NCBI GenBank assembly: GCA_947494715.1
Contig: CANLWG010000003.1
Coordinates: 248,001-312,000 of the forward strand
Length of the DNA: 64,000 bases
Source of the DNA: an uncultured Flavobacteriaceae bacterium
GTDB taxonomy: Bacteria > Bacteroidota > Bacteroidia > Flavobacteriales > Flavobacteriaceae
Direction: 5' to 3'
A model generated the notes under the pieces. It had not been told where the DNA came from. It saw nothing but the letters and a program-made list of their open reading frames with translations, and made no database searches. The first letter of the stretch is position 1. Every line of letters begins with the position of its first letter. The position numbers and the translations under genes were made by a program. Shown piece after piece: positions 50,941 to 59,774 of this stretch.

Positions 50941-53352
50941 ATGCAAAGAATAGCCTTCATATGTAGTTTTTTGCTGTCCTATTTTATATCCGCTCAAGAA
51001 ATCAGCATTTTGGATATGGATACCAGGGAACCTGTTCTGAATGTTGCTGTTTATAACTTGGACAAGTCGAAGACCGCGCTGTCCGACAATAACGGGAAGT
51101 GCGACCTTACTATTTTTGATCGGCACGAGCGTATCACCTTTAAACATCTAAGCTATGAGGTTAGGAAGGTTACTAAGGCACAAATTTTAAGACGAGGAGG
51201 GAAAGTTTACCTAACCATTAGGGCGGAGCAATTGGACGAAGTGGTCATGTCCATTTCCAAATGGGAACAGCAGAAAAAGGACGTTCCGCAAAAAATAGTC
51301 TCCATAAATTCCAGACAAATTGCCCAAGTAAATCCACAAACTTCAGCAGATCTGTTACAGAACAGTGGAAAGATTTTTGTGCAGAAAAGTCAGTTGGGCG
51401 GGGGTAGTCCAATGATACGTGGCTTTGCTACCAATAGATTATTGCTTTCCGTAGATGGGGTACGGATGAACAATGCCATTTTTAGGGGGGGCAATGTTCA
51501 AAATGTCATTTCCATTGATCCGTTCAACATAAAAAATACGGAGGTGATATTTGGTCCGGGATCGGTAATTTATGGCAGTGATGCCATAGGAGGGGTCATG
51601 AACTTTTATACCAAGAAACCGGTTTTTGGAGAATTGGACAGTACTTTGGTTTCTGGCAATGCTTATTACCGATTTTCTTCCGCCAATTTGGAGAATACCT
51701 TGCATGCAGATGTAACTTTCGGAAAACAGAAATGGGCTTTCTTAACAAGTACTTCCTTTAATGACTTTGGAAACCTACAAATGGGTTCCCACGGTCCAGA
51801 TTCTTATTTAAGGCGGAGTTACGTAATCACTCGCAACGGTGAGGACAGAGTAATAGCCAATCAAAATCCCAGGGAACAGATTTATACAGGGTATAATCAA
51901 ATTAACCTGATGCAGAAAATTGCCTTCAGACCCAACAAGACATGGGACTACAATTTAGGGCTTCATTATTCGGAAACCTCGGATTATGCAAGATATGATC
52001 GATTGATACGGCCTGGAAGCGATGGAAATGAATTTCAATCGGCAGAATGGTTCTATGGCCCACAGAAGTGGTTTATGGGGAATTTACAAATCGACAAAAA
52101 AGGACAAAATAAGTTCTATGATGGACTAAAAGTAACTGCGGCCTACCAGCGTTTTGAGGAAAGTAGAAATAATAGGGATTTTGGTAATCCCTTTCGATTT
52201 ACAACACGGGAAAAAGTAGATGCAATATCGGCTAATATCGATTTTGAAAACAAGAAAATAGGAGACCTTAGGCTTTATTATGGTGCAGGATATATCTTTA
52301 ATAAGGTGAATTCCGATGGAAGCCAAAGGAATATTGAGACGAATGTGCTATCCGATGCGGCCTCTCGATATCCGGATGGATCCACTTGGCAGACCGCTGC
52401 GGGATATATCAACGGGGAGTATAAGGCCAAACCAAACTTCACCTTACTCTCTGGACTACGATATAGCCATGTATGGGTCGATGCAGTTTTTGACCAAACC
52501 TTTTATCCATTTCCTTTTGATACGGCAGATTTGAGTACAGGTGCCCTGACTGGAAGTCTGGGTTTTAGTTGGTTTCCGAGGGCTAATCTACAGATAACCT
52601 GGAACGGATCAACGGGTTTTAGGGCTCCCAATATTGATGACGTCGGAAAAATATTTGATTCTGAACCGGGATCCGTGGTAGTCCCAAATCCTGATTTGGA
52701 ACCGGAGTATGCCTATAATACCGAATTGGGAATACAAAAGAATTTTGATGATAGGGTAGTTTTAAAAGGAGCTGCTTTTTATACCTATCTGGTAGATGCG
52801 TTGGTGAGAAGGGATTATCAATTTAACGGGCAATCCCAGATAGCGTATAATGGGGAACTAAGCAACGTTCAGGCGATACAGAATGCGGCCAAGGCCTATG
52901 TTTATGGATTTGAATTGGGCCTTGAGGCGTTTTTATCGGATAATTGGTCCATTGCATCAAATCTCACGATAACAGAAGGGATAGAAGAAGAGGCGGATGG
53001 CACGGATTCCCCGGCCCGGCATGTGGCACCAACATTCGGCGATTTTCATGTTATTTGGAAAAACCAAAGACTACGTACAGATCTTTTTTTGAATTATAAT
53101 GGCGAAATTGCCTTTGAGAATCTGGCTCCATCCGAACGTAACAAGGACTATATCTATGCGAGGGATTCCGGTGGAAACCCATTTTCGCCTTCCTGGTACA
53201 CTTTAAATTTCCGTTCTCAGTTTTCCGTATCCGATGCAATAAAGGCATCCTTAAATCTGGAAAACCTAACCGACCAGCGATACCGTTCCTATTCCTCGGG
53301 AATAAGTGCTCCGGGGATTAATTTTGTACTGGGGCTTGGGTATCGGTTTTAA
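50941..53352 (+). CDS. TonB-dependent receptor, heme/hemoglobin-type
   Basis: An 803-residue outer-membrane receptor when started at 50941. It has a signal peptide (ending ISAQ), a carboxypeptidase-like N-terminal domain (EISILDMDTREPVLNVAV...), a plug domain (ADLLQNSGKIFVQKSQLGGG, MIRGFATNRLLLSVDGVRMNN) and a 22-strand barrel ending in F. The RGFATNRLLLSVDGVRMNN and GSVIYGSDAIGG stretches resemble hemoglobin/heme receptors, though cargo is uncertain. No TonB-box partner such as SusD follows, so it is not a polysaccharide locus. Confidence 0.87.
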   Translation: MQRIAFICSFLLSYFISAQEISILDMDTREPVLNVAVYNLDKSKTALSDNNGKCDLTIFDRHERITFKHLSYEVRKVTKAQILRRGGKVYLTIRAEQLDEVVMSISKWEQQKKDVPQKIVSINSRQIAQVNPQTSADLLQNSGKIFVQKSQLGGGSPMIRGFATNRLLLSVDGVRMNNAIFRGGNVQNVISIDPFNIKNTEVIFGPGSVIYGSDAIGGVMNFYTKKPVFGELDSTLVSGNAYYRFSSANLENTLHADVTFGKQKWAFLTSTSFNDFGNLQMGSHGPDSYLRRSYVITRNGEDRVIANQNPREQIYTGYNQINLMQKIAFRPNKTWDYNLGLHYSETSDYARYDRLIRPGSDGNEFQSAEWFYGPQKWFMGNLQIDKKGQNKFYDGLKVTAAYQRFEESRNNRDFGNPFRFTTREKVDAISANIDFENKKIGDLRLYYGAGYIFNKVNSDGSQRNIETNVLSDAASRYPDGSTWQTAAGYINGEYKAKPNFTLLSGLRYSHVWVDAVFDQTFYPFPFDTADLSTGALTGSLGFSWFPRANLQITWNGSTGFRAPNIDDVGKIFDSEPGSVVVPNPDLEPEYAYNTELGIQKNFDDRVVLKGAAFYTYLVDALVRRDYQFNGQSQIAYNGELSNVQAIQNAAKAYVYGFELGLEAFLSDNWSIASNLTITEGIEEEADGTDSPARHVAPTFGDFHVIWKNQRLRTDLFLNYNGEIAFENLAPSERNKDYIYARDSGGNPFSPSWYTLNFRSQFSVSDAIKASLNLENLTDQRYRSYSSGISAPGINFVLGLGYRF

Positions 53353-53356
53353 ATAA

Positions 53357-53383
53357 AAAACCCCGACCATTGGTCAGGGTTTT
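53357..53383. terminator. bidirectional terminator
   Basis: AAAACCC plus GACC pair with GGTC plus GGGTTTT around ATT, with one C/A mismatch. It serves the TonB receptor and the convergent lipoprotein gene. Confidence 0.8.
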
Positions 53384-53404
53384 AGCAATCTTTTTACCAA
53401 GGAT

Positions 53405-53746
53405 TTATTTGGAATCACCGTCTACGGCATCCTTTACCTTATTGGCTGCATCTTTAGCTGCATCCTTTACATCCTCACCAGCTTCCTTAGCTTTGTCCAA
53501 GGCATTTTCGCTAGCTTCTTTTACACTATCCGCGGCATCCTCTGCGCTTTCTTTAACATCCTCTCCAACTTCTTTGGTCTTTTCCATCACGTCTTCGCCC
53601 ATGTCCTTAAGATCTTCGCCGGTTTCCTCTAGAGCCTCTCCGGCTTGTTCAGCCGCGTCCTTCGCCTTATCGGTAGTTTCCCTACAGGATACAAAGGAAA
53701 AACTTAGGGCGAGCATCAAAATTGAATTTACAATTAGTTTTTTCAT
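53405..53746 (-). CDS. LEA-like / apolipoprotein-like lipoprotein
   Basis: A 113-residue protein when started at 53746 (a longer frame from 53821 puts the signal peptide inside the protein). The lipobox is SFVSC, then nearly 90 residues of 11-residue-type repeats with A, K, E and D (segments such as DAAKDAANKVKDAV). The sequence is predicted to form long amphipathic helices and has almost no aromatic residues. LEA-like proteins protect membranes or proteins during drying or salt stress; lipoprotein forms in the periplasm are known in Bacteroidota. The exact role is inferred. Confidence 0.8.
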   Translation of the reverse strand: MKKLIVNSILMLALSFSFVSCRETTDKAKDAAEQAGEALEETGEDLKDMGEDVMEKTKEVGEDVKESAEDAADSVKEASENALDKAKEAGEDVKDAAKDAANKVKDAVDGDSK

Positions 53747-53942
53747 GTTTTCAAGTTTATATGTTTGTTTACTAGTTAATGATGTATTGATATACGGTGA
53801 AATGGGATACATGGACGCCAAAGATTTAACAAATGGGATTTAGACAGTGTCCGAGGTCGTTTTTCGTATGGTTGCCAGTCACTTAATCCAATCAAAATTC
53901 TTAATTTTGCAGCCTCAATTTGTAGTATAGGTAAGAACCAAT

Positions 53943-56900
53943 ATGAAATTTGCGGAATATAAAGGGTTGGATTTGCCACAAGTAGCCAAGGGAGTTCTTG
54001 ACTACTGGAAAGAGCATGGCATTTTCGAAAAGAGTGTTTCTTCCAGGGAGGGTAGGCCAAGCTATGTGTTTTACGAAGGGCCTCCATCTGCCAATGGCAT
54101 GCCGGGCATTCACCATGTTATGGCACGTACCATAAAGGATATCTTTCCACGCTATCAAACCATGAAGGGATTTCAGGTAAAGCGAAAAGCGGGTTGGGAT
54201 ACCCATGGACTGCCTGTTGAATTGGGTGTTGAAAAGGAATTGGGCATCACCAAGGAGGATATTGGTAAAAAAATCACGGTTGAAGAGTATAATGCCGCCT
54301 GTAAAAAAGCAGTCTTGCGCTACACGGATGTGTGGAACGAGATGACCGAAAGAATAGGATATTGGGTGGATATGGATAATCCCTACATCACCTATAAATC
54401 CAAATACATGGAGTCCGTATGGTGGTTGTTGAAGCAGATTTATGACAAAGGACTTATCTACAAAGGATACACCATTCAGCCCTATTCCCCTAAGGCAGGG
54501 ACCGGATTGAGCTCACATGAACTTAACCAGCCCGGTACGTATCAGGATATTACGAATACTACGGTCGTTGCACAGTTTAAGACAAAAAAGGAAACCCTTC
54601 CGGACTTTTTTAAGAATATTGAGGAAGATATTTATTTTTTAGCCTGGACAACCACGCCTTGGACGTTACCTTCCAACACAGCCCTTACCGTTGGCCCCAA
54701 AATCGATTACGTACTGGTTAAAACATTCAATCAATACACTTTTGAGCCCATTCATGTGGTTTTGGCCAAAGGATTGGTGGGAAAACAGTTTGGAGGGAAG
54801 TTTTTTGAAACTGAAAATGAAAGCGACTTTGTCAATTTCACGAAAGATGACAAGAAGATTCCGTATACAATATTGGCCGAAACCAAAGGGGAGAATTTGG
54901 TAGGTATTTGCTATGAACAATTGCTGGGTTATGCCCTTCCCTATCAAAATCCAGAAAATGCCTTTCGGGTCATAGCTGGTGATTTCGTGACCACGGAAGA
55001 CGGTACCGGGATTGTACATACGGCTCCAACATTTGGTGCTGACGATATGCAAGTGGCCCAAAAAGCGAAACCTCCCGTTCCCCCAATGCTGGTTCTGGAC
55101 AAAAACAACAATCCCGTTCCTTTGGTAGACCTACAGGGCCGGTTTCGTCCGGAAATGGGAGAGCTTGCAGGTAAATATGTAAAGAACGAATACTATGAGG
55201 AAGGCACCGCTCCCGAAAGATCGGTAGACGTTGAGATTGCCATTAAGCTAAAGGAAGAAAACAAGGCCTTCAAGGTAGAGAAATATGTACACAGTTATCC
55301 CAATTGCTGGCGTACGGATAAACCTATACTCTACTATCCGCTGGATTCTTGGTTCATTAAGGTTACCGAGGTGAAGGACAGAATGTTTGAGTTGAACCAA
55401 CAAATTAATTGGAAGCCAAAGGCCACGGGAGAGGGCAGGTTCGGAAATTGGTTGGCCAATGCCAATGACTGGAACCTATCCAGGTCCCGCTATTGGGGAA
55501 TTCCACTTCCAATTTGGCGTACAGAGGACGGTAGCGAAGAAATTATCATTGGTTCTGTGGAACAGCTGAAGCTGGAGATGACCAAATCCGTTGAAGCCGG
55601 ATTGATGGAGAAAGATGTCTTCGATGATTTTGTTGTCGGGGATATGTCCGAGGAAAATTATGAAAAAATAGACCTTCACAAAAATATAGTGGATCAAATA
55701 GTTCTGGTCTCCCCATCGGGCAAGGCCATGAAGCGGGAAAGCGATTTGATCGATGTTTGGTTCGATAGTGGTTCAATGCCCTATGCACAATGGCATTATC
55801 CTTTTGAGAACGCAGAATTCATTGATTCTTCCTCTGTTTTTCCGGCTAACTTTATCGCTGAAGGCGTAGATCAAACCAGAGGATGGTTTTATACTTTACA
55901 TGCCATAGCTACTATGGTTTTTGACTCGGTAGCCTACAGGAATGTGGTATCTAATGGACTGGTGTTGGATAAGGACGGGAAAAAGATGTCCAAACGCTTT
56001 GGAAATGCGGTCGACCCTTTTGAGACGATGGAAGAACATGGTCCCGATGCCACACGTTGGTATATGATTTCCAATGCCAATCCATGGGACAATCTAAAGT
56101 TCGATATGGATGGTATCTTGGAAGTAAAACGCAAATTTTTTGGGACGCTGTACAATACCTACTCTTTTTTTGCACTTTACGCCAATATTGACAGGTTTGA
56201 TTATTCAGAAGAGGAAATCCCTCTAAACGAACGCCCCGAGATAGACCGATGGATTCTTTCGGAATTGAACTCCTTGGTCAAAATTGTGGATGAGGCGTAT
56301 GCCGCTTACGAACCTACCCGGGCCACCCGGGCCATATCGGAATATGTACAGGAGAATCTAAGCAACTGGTATGTTCGTCTTTGTAGAAGGCGCTTTTGGA
56401 AAGGAGATTATCAAAAAGATAAAATATCGGCCTATCAAACCTTGTACACCTGTTTGGAAACGATAGCTAAATTATCGGCCCCGGTAGCTCCATTTTTTAT
56501 GGATTGTTTGTATAAGGATTTAACAGCTGCTACACATAAGGAGGCTTTTGAAAGTGTACATTTGGCCAATTTTCCAGTATTTGATGCTGCAATGATTGAT
56601 GAAGTCTTGGAAAGCAAAATGGAAAAGGCCCAGAATATATCTTCCCTAGTGCTTTCCATACGTCAAAAGGAAAAGATTAAAGTGCGTCAACCGCTTCAAA
56701 GGATTATGATTCCGGTTTTGGATGAAAAACAAAAACGGGAAATAGAGGCGGTGTCCGATTTGATAAAATCCGAGGTAAATGTAAAAGAAATAGAATTACT
56801 GGATGATGCTTCTGGTATCCTCGTCAAGCAAATTAAACCAAATTTCAAAATCTTGGGTCCCAGATTTGGAAAAGATATGAAGCGCATTGCCCAATCCGTC

Positions 56901-57344
56901 GCGAATTTGGGACAAGAGGATATCCAAAAAATTGAACAGGAAGGCGAAATATCCCTTGACATTGAAAATAAAATTATTAAATTACAGTTAGATGATGTAG
57001 AGATTTCCTCTCAAGATATAGAAGGTTGGCTTGTGGCCAGTTCCGGTGCTTTGACGGTGGCCTTGGATGTAACCATAGACGATGAACTCAAAAAAGAGGG
57101 TATTGCCAGGGAATTGGTGAACCGTATACAAAACTTGCGAAAAGAATCCGGTTTTGAGGTTACCGATAAAATTGATATAAAAATCCTAAAGGATGGATTG
57201 GTCGAAAAAGCGGTGGAAAGCAATTTAAAATATATCAAGACGGAGACCTTGACCGCAGAGTTGGACTTTGAGGAAAAACTGGAAAAAGGCACTGAAGTGG
57301 CCTTTGACGAAATAAACACTAAATTATTGATTGAAAAACACTAA
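53943..57344 (+). CDS. ileS: isoleucyl-tRNA synthetase
   Basis: A 1133-residue class Ia synthetase. The HIGH-like motif is PSANGMPGIHH (about residues 46-56), the editing domain spans about 200-400, and the KMSKR motif is KKMSKRFGN (about 680). The C-terminal anticodon-binding part is long, as in Bacteroidota, without a visible zinc cluster. A TAATTTTG box near 53910 could be its -7 element. The dksA-like gene follows 5 bp later and lspA next, a conserved trio in this phylum. Confidence 0.96.
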   Translation: MKFAEYKGLDLPQVAKGVLDYWKEHGIFEKSVSSREGRPSYVFYEGPPSANGMPGIHHVMARTIKDIFPRYQTMKGFQVKRKAGWDTHGLPVELGVEKELGITKEDIGKKITVEEYNAACKKAVLRYTDVWNEMTERIGYWVDMDNPYITYKSKYMESVWWLLKQIYDKGLIYKGYTIQPYSPKAGTGLSSHELNQPGTYQDITNTTVVAQFKTKKETLPDFFKNIEEDIYFLAWTTTPWTLPSNTALTVGPKIDYVLVKTFNQYTFEPIHVVLAKGLVGKQFGGKFFETENESDFVNFTKDDKKIPYTILAETKGENLVGICYEQLLGYALPYQNPENAFRVIAGDFVTTEDGTGIVHTAPTFGADDMQVAQKAKPPVPPMLVLDKNNNPVPLVDLQGRFRPEMGELAGKYVKNEYYEEGTAPERSVDVEIAIKLKEENKAFKVEKYVHSYPNCWRTDKPILYYPLDSWFIKVTEVKDRMFELNQQINWKPKATGEGRFGNWLANANDWNLSRSRYWGIPLPIWRTEDGSEEIIIGSVEQLKLEMTKSVEAGLMEKDVFDDFVVGDMSEENYEKIDLHKNIVDQIVLVSPSGKAMKRESDLIDVWFDSGSMPYAQWHYPFENAEFIDSSSVFPANFIAEGVDQTRGWFYTLHAIATMVFDSVAYRNVVSNGLVLDKDGKKMSKRFGNAVDPFETMEEHGPDATRWYMISNANPWDNLKFDMDGILEVKRKFFGTLYNTYSFFALYANIDRFDYSEEEIPLNERPEIDRWILSELNSLVKIVDEAYAAYEPTRATRAISEYVQENLSNWYVRLCRRRFWKGDYQKDKISAYQTLYTCLETIAKLSAPVAPFFMDCLYKDLTAATHKEAFESVHLANFPVFDAAMIDEVLESKMEKAQNISSLVLSIRQKEKIKVRQPLQRIMIPVLDEKQKREIEAVSDLIKSEVNVKEIELLDDASGILVKQIKPNFKILGPRFGKDMKRIAQSVANLGQEDIQKIEQEGEISLDIENKIIKLQLDDVEISSQDIEGWLVASSGALTVALDVTIDDELKKEGIARELVNRIQNLRKESGFEVTDKIDIKILKDGLVEKAVESNLKYIKTETLTAELDFEEKLEKGTEVAFDEINTKLLIEKH

Positions 57345-57349
57345 AAGAT

Positions 57350-57733
57350 ATGGCACAGGATTTAAAAGTTAGATATTCCGACAAGGATTTGGGAGAATTC
57401 AAGGCGCTTATTGAAGAAAAGATAGAAAAAGCCAAAAGCCATTTGGATCTTTTAAAGAGTTCCTATATGAACGATGGCGATAATGGTACGGATGATACCT
57501 CACCTACCTTTAAGGCTTTTGAAGAAGGCTCACAAACAATGAGTAAAGAGGCCAACACCCAATTGGCCATTAGGCAGGAGAAGTTTATCCGAGACCTCAA
57601 GAATGCCCTTTTGCGCATTGAGAACAAAACGTATGGTATTTGTAGGGTAACCGGCAAGCTTATCAATAAAGAAAGATTAAAGCTTGTGCCCCACGCCACG
57701 TTGAGCATAGAGGCGAAGAATATGCAGAAATAA
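57350..57733 (+). CDS. DksA/TraR-like protein with degenerate zinc finger
   Basis: A 127-residue protein with a long N-terminal coiled coil (about residues 12-85) and the C-terminal TraR/DksA segment YGICRVTGKLINKERLKLVPHAT. Real DksA has four zinc cysteines in C-x2-C and C-x2-C pairs; here only one Cys remains, at the first position. The family acts on RNA polymerase through its secondary channel. Location between ileS and lspA is common in Bacteroidota. Start follows the ileS stop by 5 bp. Confidence 0.88.
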   Translation: MAQDLKVRYSDKDLGEFKALIEEKIEKAKSHLDLLKSSYMNDGDNGTDDTSPTFKAFEEGSQTMSKEANTQLAIRQEKFIRDLKNALLRIENKTYGICRVTGKLINKERLKLVPHATLSIEAKNMQK

Positions 57734-58032
57734 TCAGCTTGGAGCTAAGGGAAACATAGACCTATGGGATTCATTGGATACCATAGGTTTTTGGTTTTGC
57801 GGCATATGAATAAAGCACATATGGGCTGCTTCATTTTTCACTGTCACATCCCATCTTTTGTTCTCTTGGATAGTTAATCCCGATATACTTTCTTATCAAA
57901 TGGATATCAACCATTTTCTGAAAAATCCCTTAAAAACTACAAATGCCAAATGAGCATGCTTCTGGGCGAAATCTATCCAAAGAAAACCAAATAATATAAC
58001 TATTTTTGCCCACTCGAACGGCAAAGTAACCG
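57734..58032. other. 299-bp gap between dksA-like gene and lspA
   Basis: Contains a hairpin (ACCTATGG 57760-57767 / CCATAGGT 57781-57788) followed by a T run, a likely terminator of the ileS transcript, so lspA probably has its own promoter further right. No coding frame was found. Confidence 0.5.
57760..57793 (+). terminator. terminator after the dksA-like gene
   Basis: ACCTATGG (57760-57767) pairs with CCATAGGT (57781-57788), followed by five T. The loop is 13 bases. Confidence 0.75.
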
Positions 58033-58695
58033 ATGAGCTTAAAAAAATCCCTCTTACTTATATTGATAGTTCTGATTATAGATCAGCTTAGCAAGATTTA
58101 TATCAAGACCCATTTTGTACTTGGGGAATCGGTAGATGTTCTTAGTTGGTTTAAGATATTGTTCATTGAAAATTCCGGTGCTGCTTGGGGCGCAAAATTG
58201 AGTGATTTTTTGCCGATTTCCGACTCCATTGGGAAATTGATTTTAACCGTTTTTAGATTGTTCGCCGTTGCGGGGATAGGTTATTGGCTCTATGATACTA
58301 TACAGAAGAATTCTTCCAGAACATTGATTTTAGCGGTTTCCTTAATTTTTGCCGGAGCTTTGGGCAATATTATCGATTCTGTATTCTATGGCGTTTTATT
58401 CAACGATAGTACAGGTCAGGTGGCCACTTTGTTTTCTAACGAGCCCTACGGAAGTCTTTTCTACGGTAAAGTGGTAGACATGCTGTATTTTCCCATGATT
58501 GACACCACATGGCCAGAATGGGTCCCCTATTTTGGAGGAAACAACTTCCGCTTCTTTGAACCTGTATTCAACATTGCGGATACGGCCATAAGCACAGGTG
58601 TGGGAATATTATTGGTCTTCAATAAAAAAGCTTTTGGGAAAAAGGAAGATGAAACAAGGCCAGCCGAAGAGAATCAGGAAAGGGGAAATGTGTAG
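58033..58695 (+). CDS. lspA: lipoprotein signal peptidase
   Basis: A 220-residue aspartic peptidase of the inner membrane that cleaves prolipoprotein signal peptides. Four hydrophobic helices are visible. The catalytic aspartates are in the GNIIDSVFYG (about 119) and FNIADTAIS (about 188) motifs, and NSGAAWG is the third family motif. An insert of about 40 residues between the two aspartates lengthens it over the usual 160-170, as in other Bacteroidota. The last 22 bases overlap the 3' end of the convergent 5-formyl-THF cyclo-ligase gene. Confidence 0.95.
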   Translation: MSLKKSLLLILIVLIIDQLSKIYIKTHFVLGESVDVLSWFKILFIENSGAAWGAKLSDFLPISDSIGKLILTVFRLFAVAGIGYWLYDTIQKNSSRTLILAVSLIFAGALGNIIDSVFYGVLFNDSTGQVATLFSNEPYGSLFYGKVVDMLYFPMIDTTWPEWVPYFGGNNFRFFEPVFNIADTAISTGVGILLVFNKKAFGKKEDETRPAEENQERGNV

Positions 58696-59243
58696 ATTTT
58701 TTCTGGGGTAACACAATAGTTCAAAGGAACGTCTTCTATACTAACGTCGGTAATGCTTTTTTCTGCCTTAAATAAGGAAACCCCAACTTTTATAACGTCT
58801 GGTCGGCACTCTTTTAAAAACCCATCATAAAATCCTTTTCCGTACCCTACTCTATTTCCTTTGGTATCAAAGGCCAAAAGTGGAATAAAGACTACATCTA
58901 TCAATTTTGAAGCAATTTCATTGCATTGTACAGGTTCTGGAATCTGCCAAATACTCTTTTTGAATTTTGTATTATCGGACAATAAGCAATTCAAAAGCTT
59001 ACCATCGGAATCCACTTTGGGAACTACAACATTTTTATTCCTTCCCTGAAGAATAGAAAGCGTAAAAGAGGTATCGATTTCCTTTTTCTCTGAAATTGAC
59101 AAAAACAAGTGGTAATAATCAAATGACCATATAGGAAGCTGCAGAAGCTTCTTGGAAATATGTAAACTGGAGTTAATTAGCGATGGAACGGAAATTTCTT
59201 CCCTTAATTTGGAATATTGCTTTCGTAAATCTTTTTTCAACAT
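58674..59243 (-). CDS. 5-formyltetrahydrofolate cyclo-ligase
   Basis: A 189-residue enzyme that converts 5-formyl-THF to 5,10-methenyl-THF with ATP. The N-terminal KKDLRKQYSKLREEI helix, VVVPKV, and the C-terminal substrate/ATP loop FDTKGNRVGYGKGFYDGFL are present. Length matches. The 3' end overlaps lspA by 22 bp in convergent orientation; no terminator fits between. A 28-residue membrane peptide gene lies upstream on the same strand. Confidence 0.94.
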   Translation of the reverse strand: MLKKDLRKQYSKLREEISVPSLINSSLHISKKLLQLPIWSFDYYHLFLSISEKKEIDTSFTLSILQGRNKNVVVPKVDSDGKLLNCLLSDNTKFKKSIWQIPEPVQCNEIASKLIDVVFIPLLAFDTKGNRVGYGKGFYDGFLKECRPDVIKVGVSLFKAEKSITDVSIEDVPLNYCVTPEKIYTFPLS

Positions 59244-59285
59244 TGGGGTTGATTAAGACATCTACGAGGGTGGGTAGAAGGAGGG

Positions 59286-59372
59286 TTAATCCTTAGTGGC
59301 TACTGCAAAATAAACCTTAAAGAAAAGCATCAATATCAAATAGGTGCCCAAGGTAATAAGATAACTGTCCAT
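59286..59372 (-). CDS. 28-residue membrane micropeptide
   Basis: ATG at 59372 and TAA at 59286 encode 28 residues, of which about 20 are hydrophobic (YLITLGTYLILMLFFKVYF), with a short polar tail (ATKD). The layout fits a single-pass inner-membrane peptide. It lies 42 bp before the cyclo-ligase gene on the same strand and 54 bp after a pair of 18-bp direct repeats. Too short for certainty. Confidence 0.45.
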   Translation of the reverse strand: MDSYLITLGTYLILMLFFKVYFAVATKD

Positions 59373-59425
59373 GCATTCACTGATTTTGTGCTCTAAATGT
59401 AGCTAAAAAAAATCTTATTAAACCC

Positions 59426-59464
59426 ATCAAATGCACTTTTTTATCGATGAAATGCACATTTTTA
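59426..59464. repeat. two 18-bp direct repeats, 21-bp period
   Basis: 59426-59443 (ATCAAATGCACTTTTTTA) and 59447-59464 (ATGAAATGCACATTTTTA) agree at 16 of 18 positions and start 21 bp apart, two turns of the helix. This spacing is typical of cooperative regulator binding. Confidence 0.6.
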
Positions 59465-59738
59465 GGCAATTTTTAACATTTTGATAAAGCTCCCATAATT
59501 TTAAATTAAACAGAAATTAGAGATAAGAAACTGATTTAGAATTACTTATACGTAAATTATTGATTGCAGGAGTTGTAAAAACTCTGTGCAGGATATCGTT
59601 TATGGATTATTTCTGTTTCCAAAATCTTTCTTGGTGAAAAAACCCTACTGCTGTAGATAGACTGCATATAAAGATAAATTCCTTTGTTAGCGTTAAAAAA
59701 ATAAAAACTCCCCTGCCTTTCAATAAAACAAAGTAATT

Positions 59739-59746
59739 TAACTTTG
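59739..59746 (+). promoter_or_regulatory. -7 box TAACTTTG before uvrC
   Basis: TAACTTTG matches TANNTTTG, 28 bp before the ATG. No clear -33 TTG was seen. Confidence 0.45.
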
Positions 59747-59774
59747 TCAAAGAAACGCGATTCTACTTCAAAAT

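Larger units (their letters stand above)
59373..59774. other. 402-bp gap before uvrC with paired direct repeats
   Basis: Holds two near-identical 18-bp direct repeats (see the repeat entry), an AT-rich stretch and a candidate -7 box for uvrC. No coding frame was found. Confidence 0.5.
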
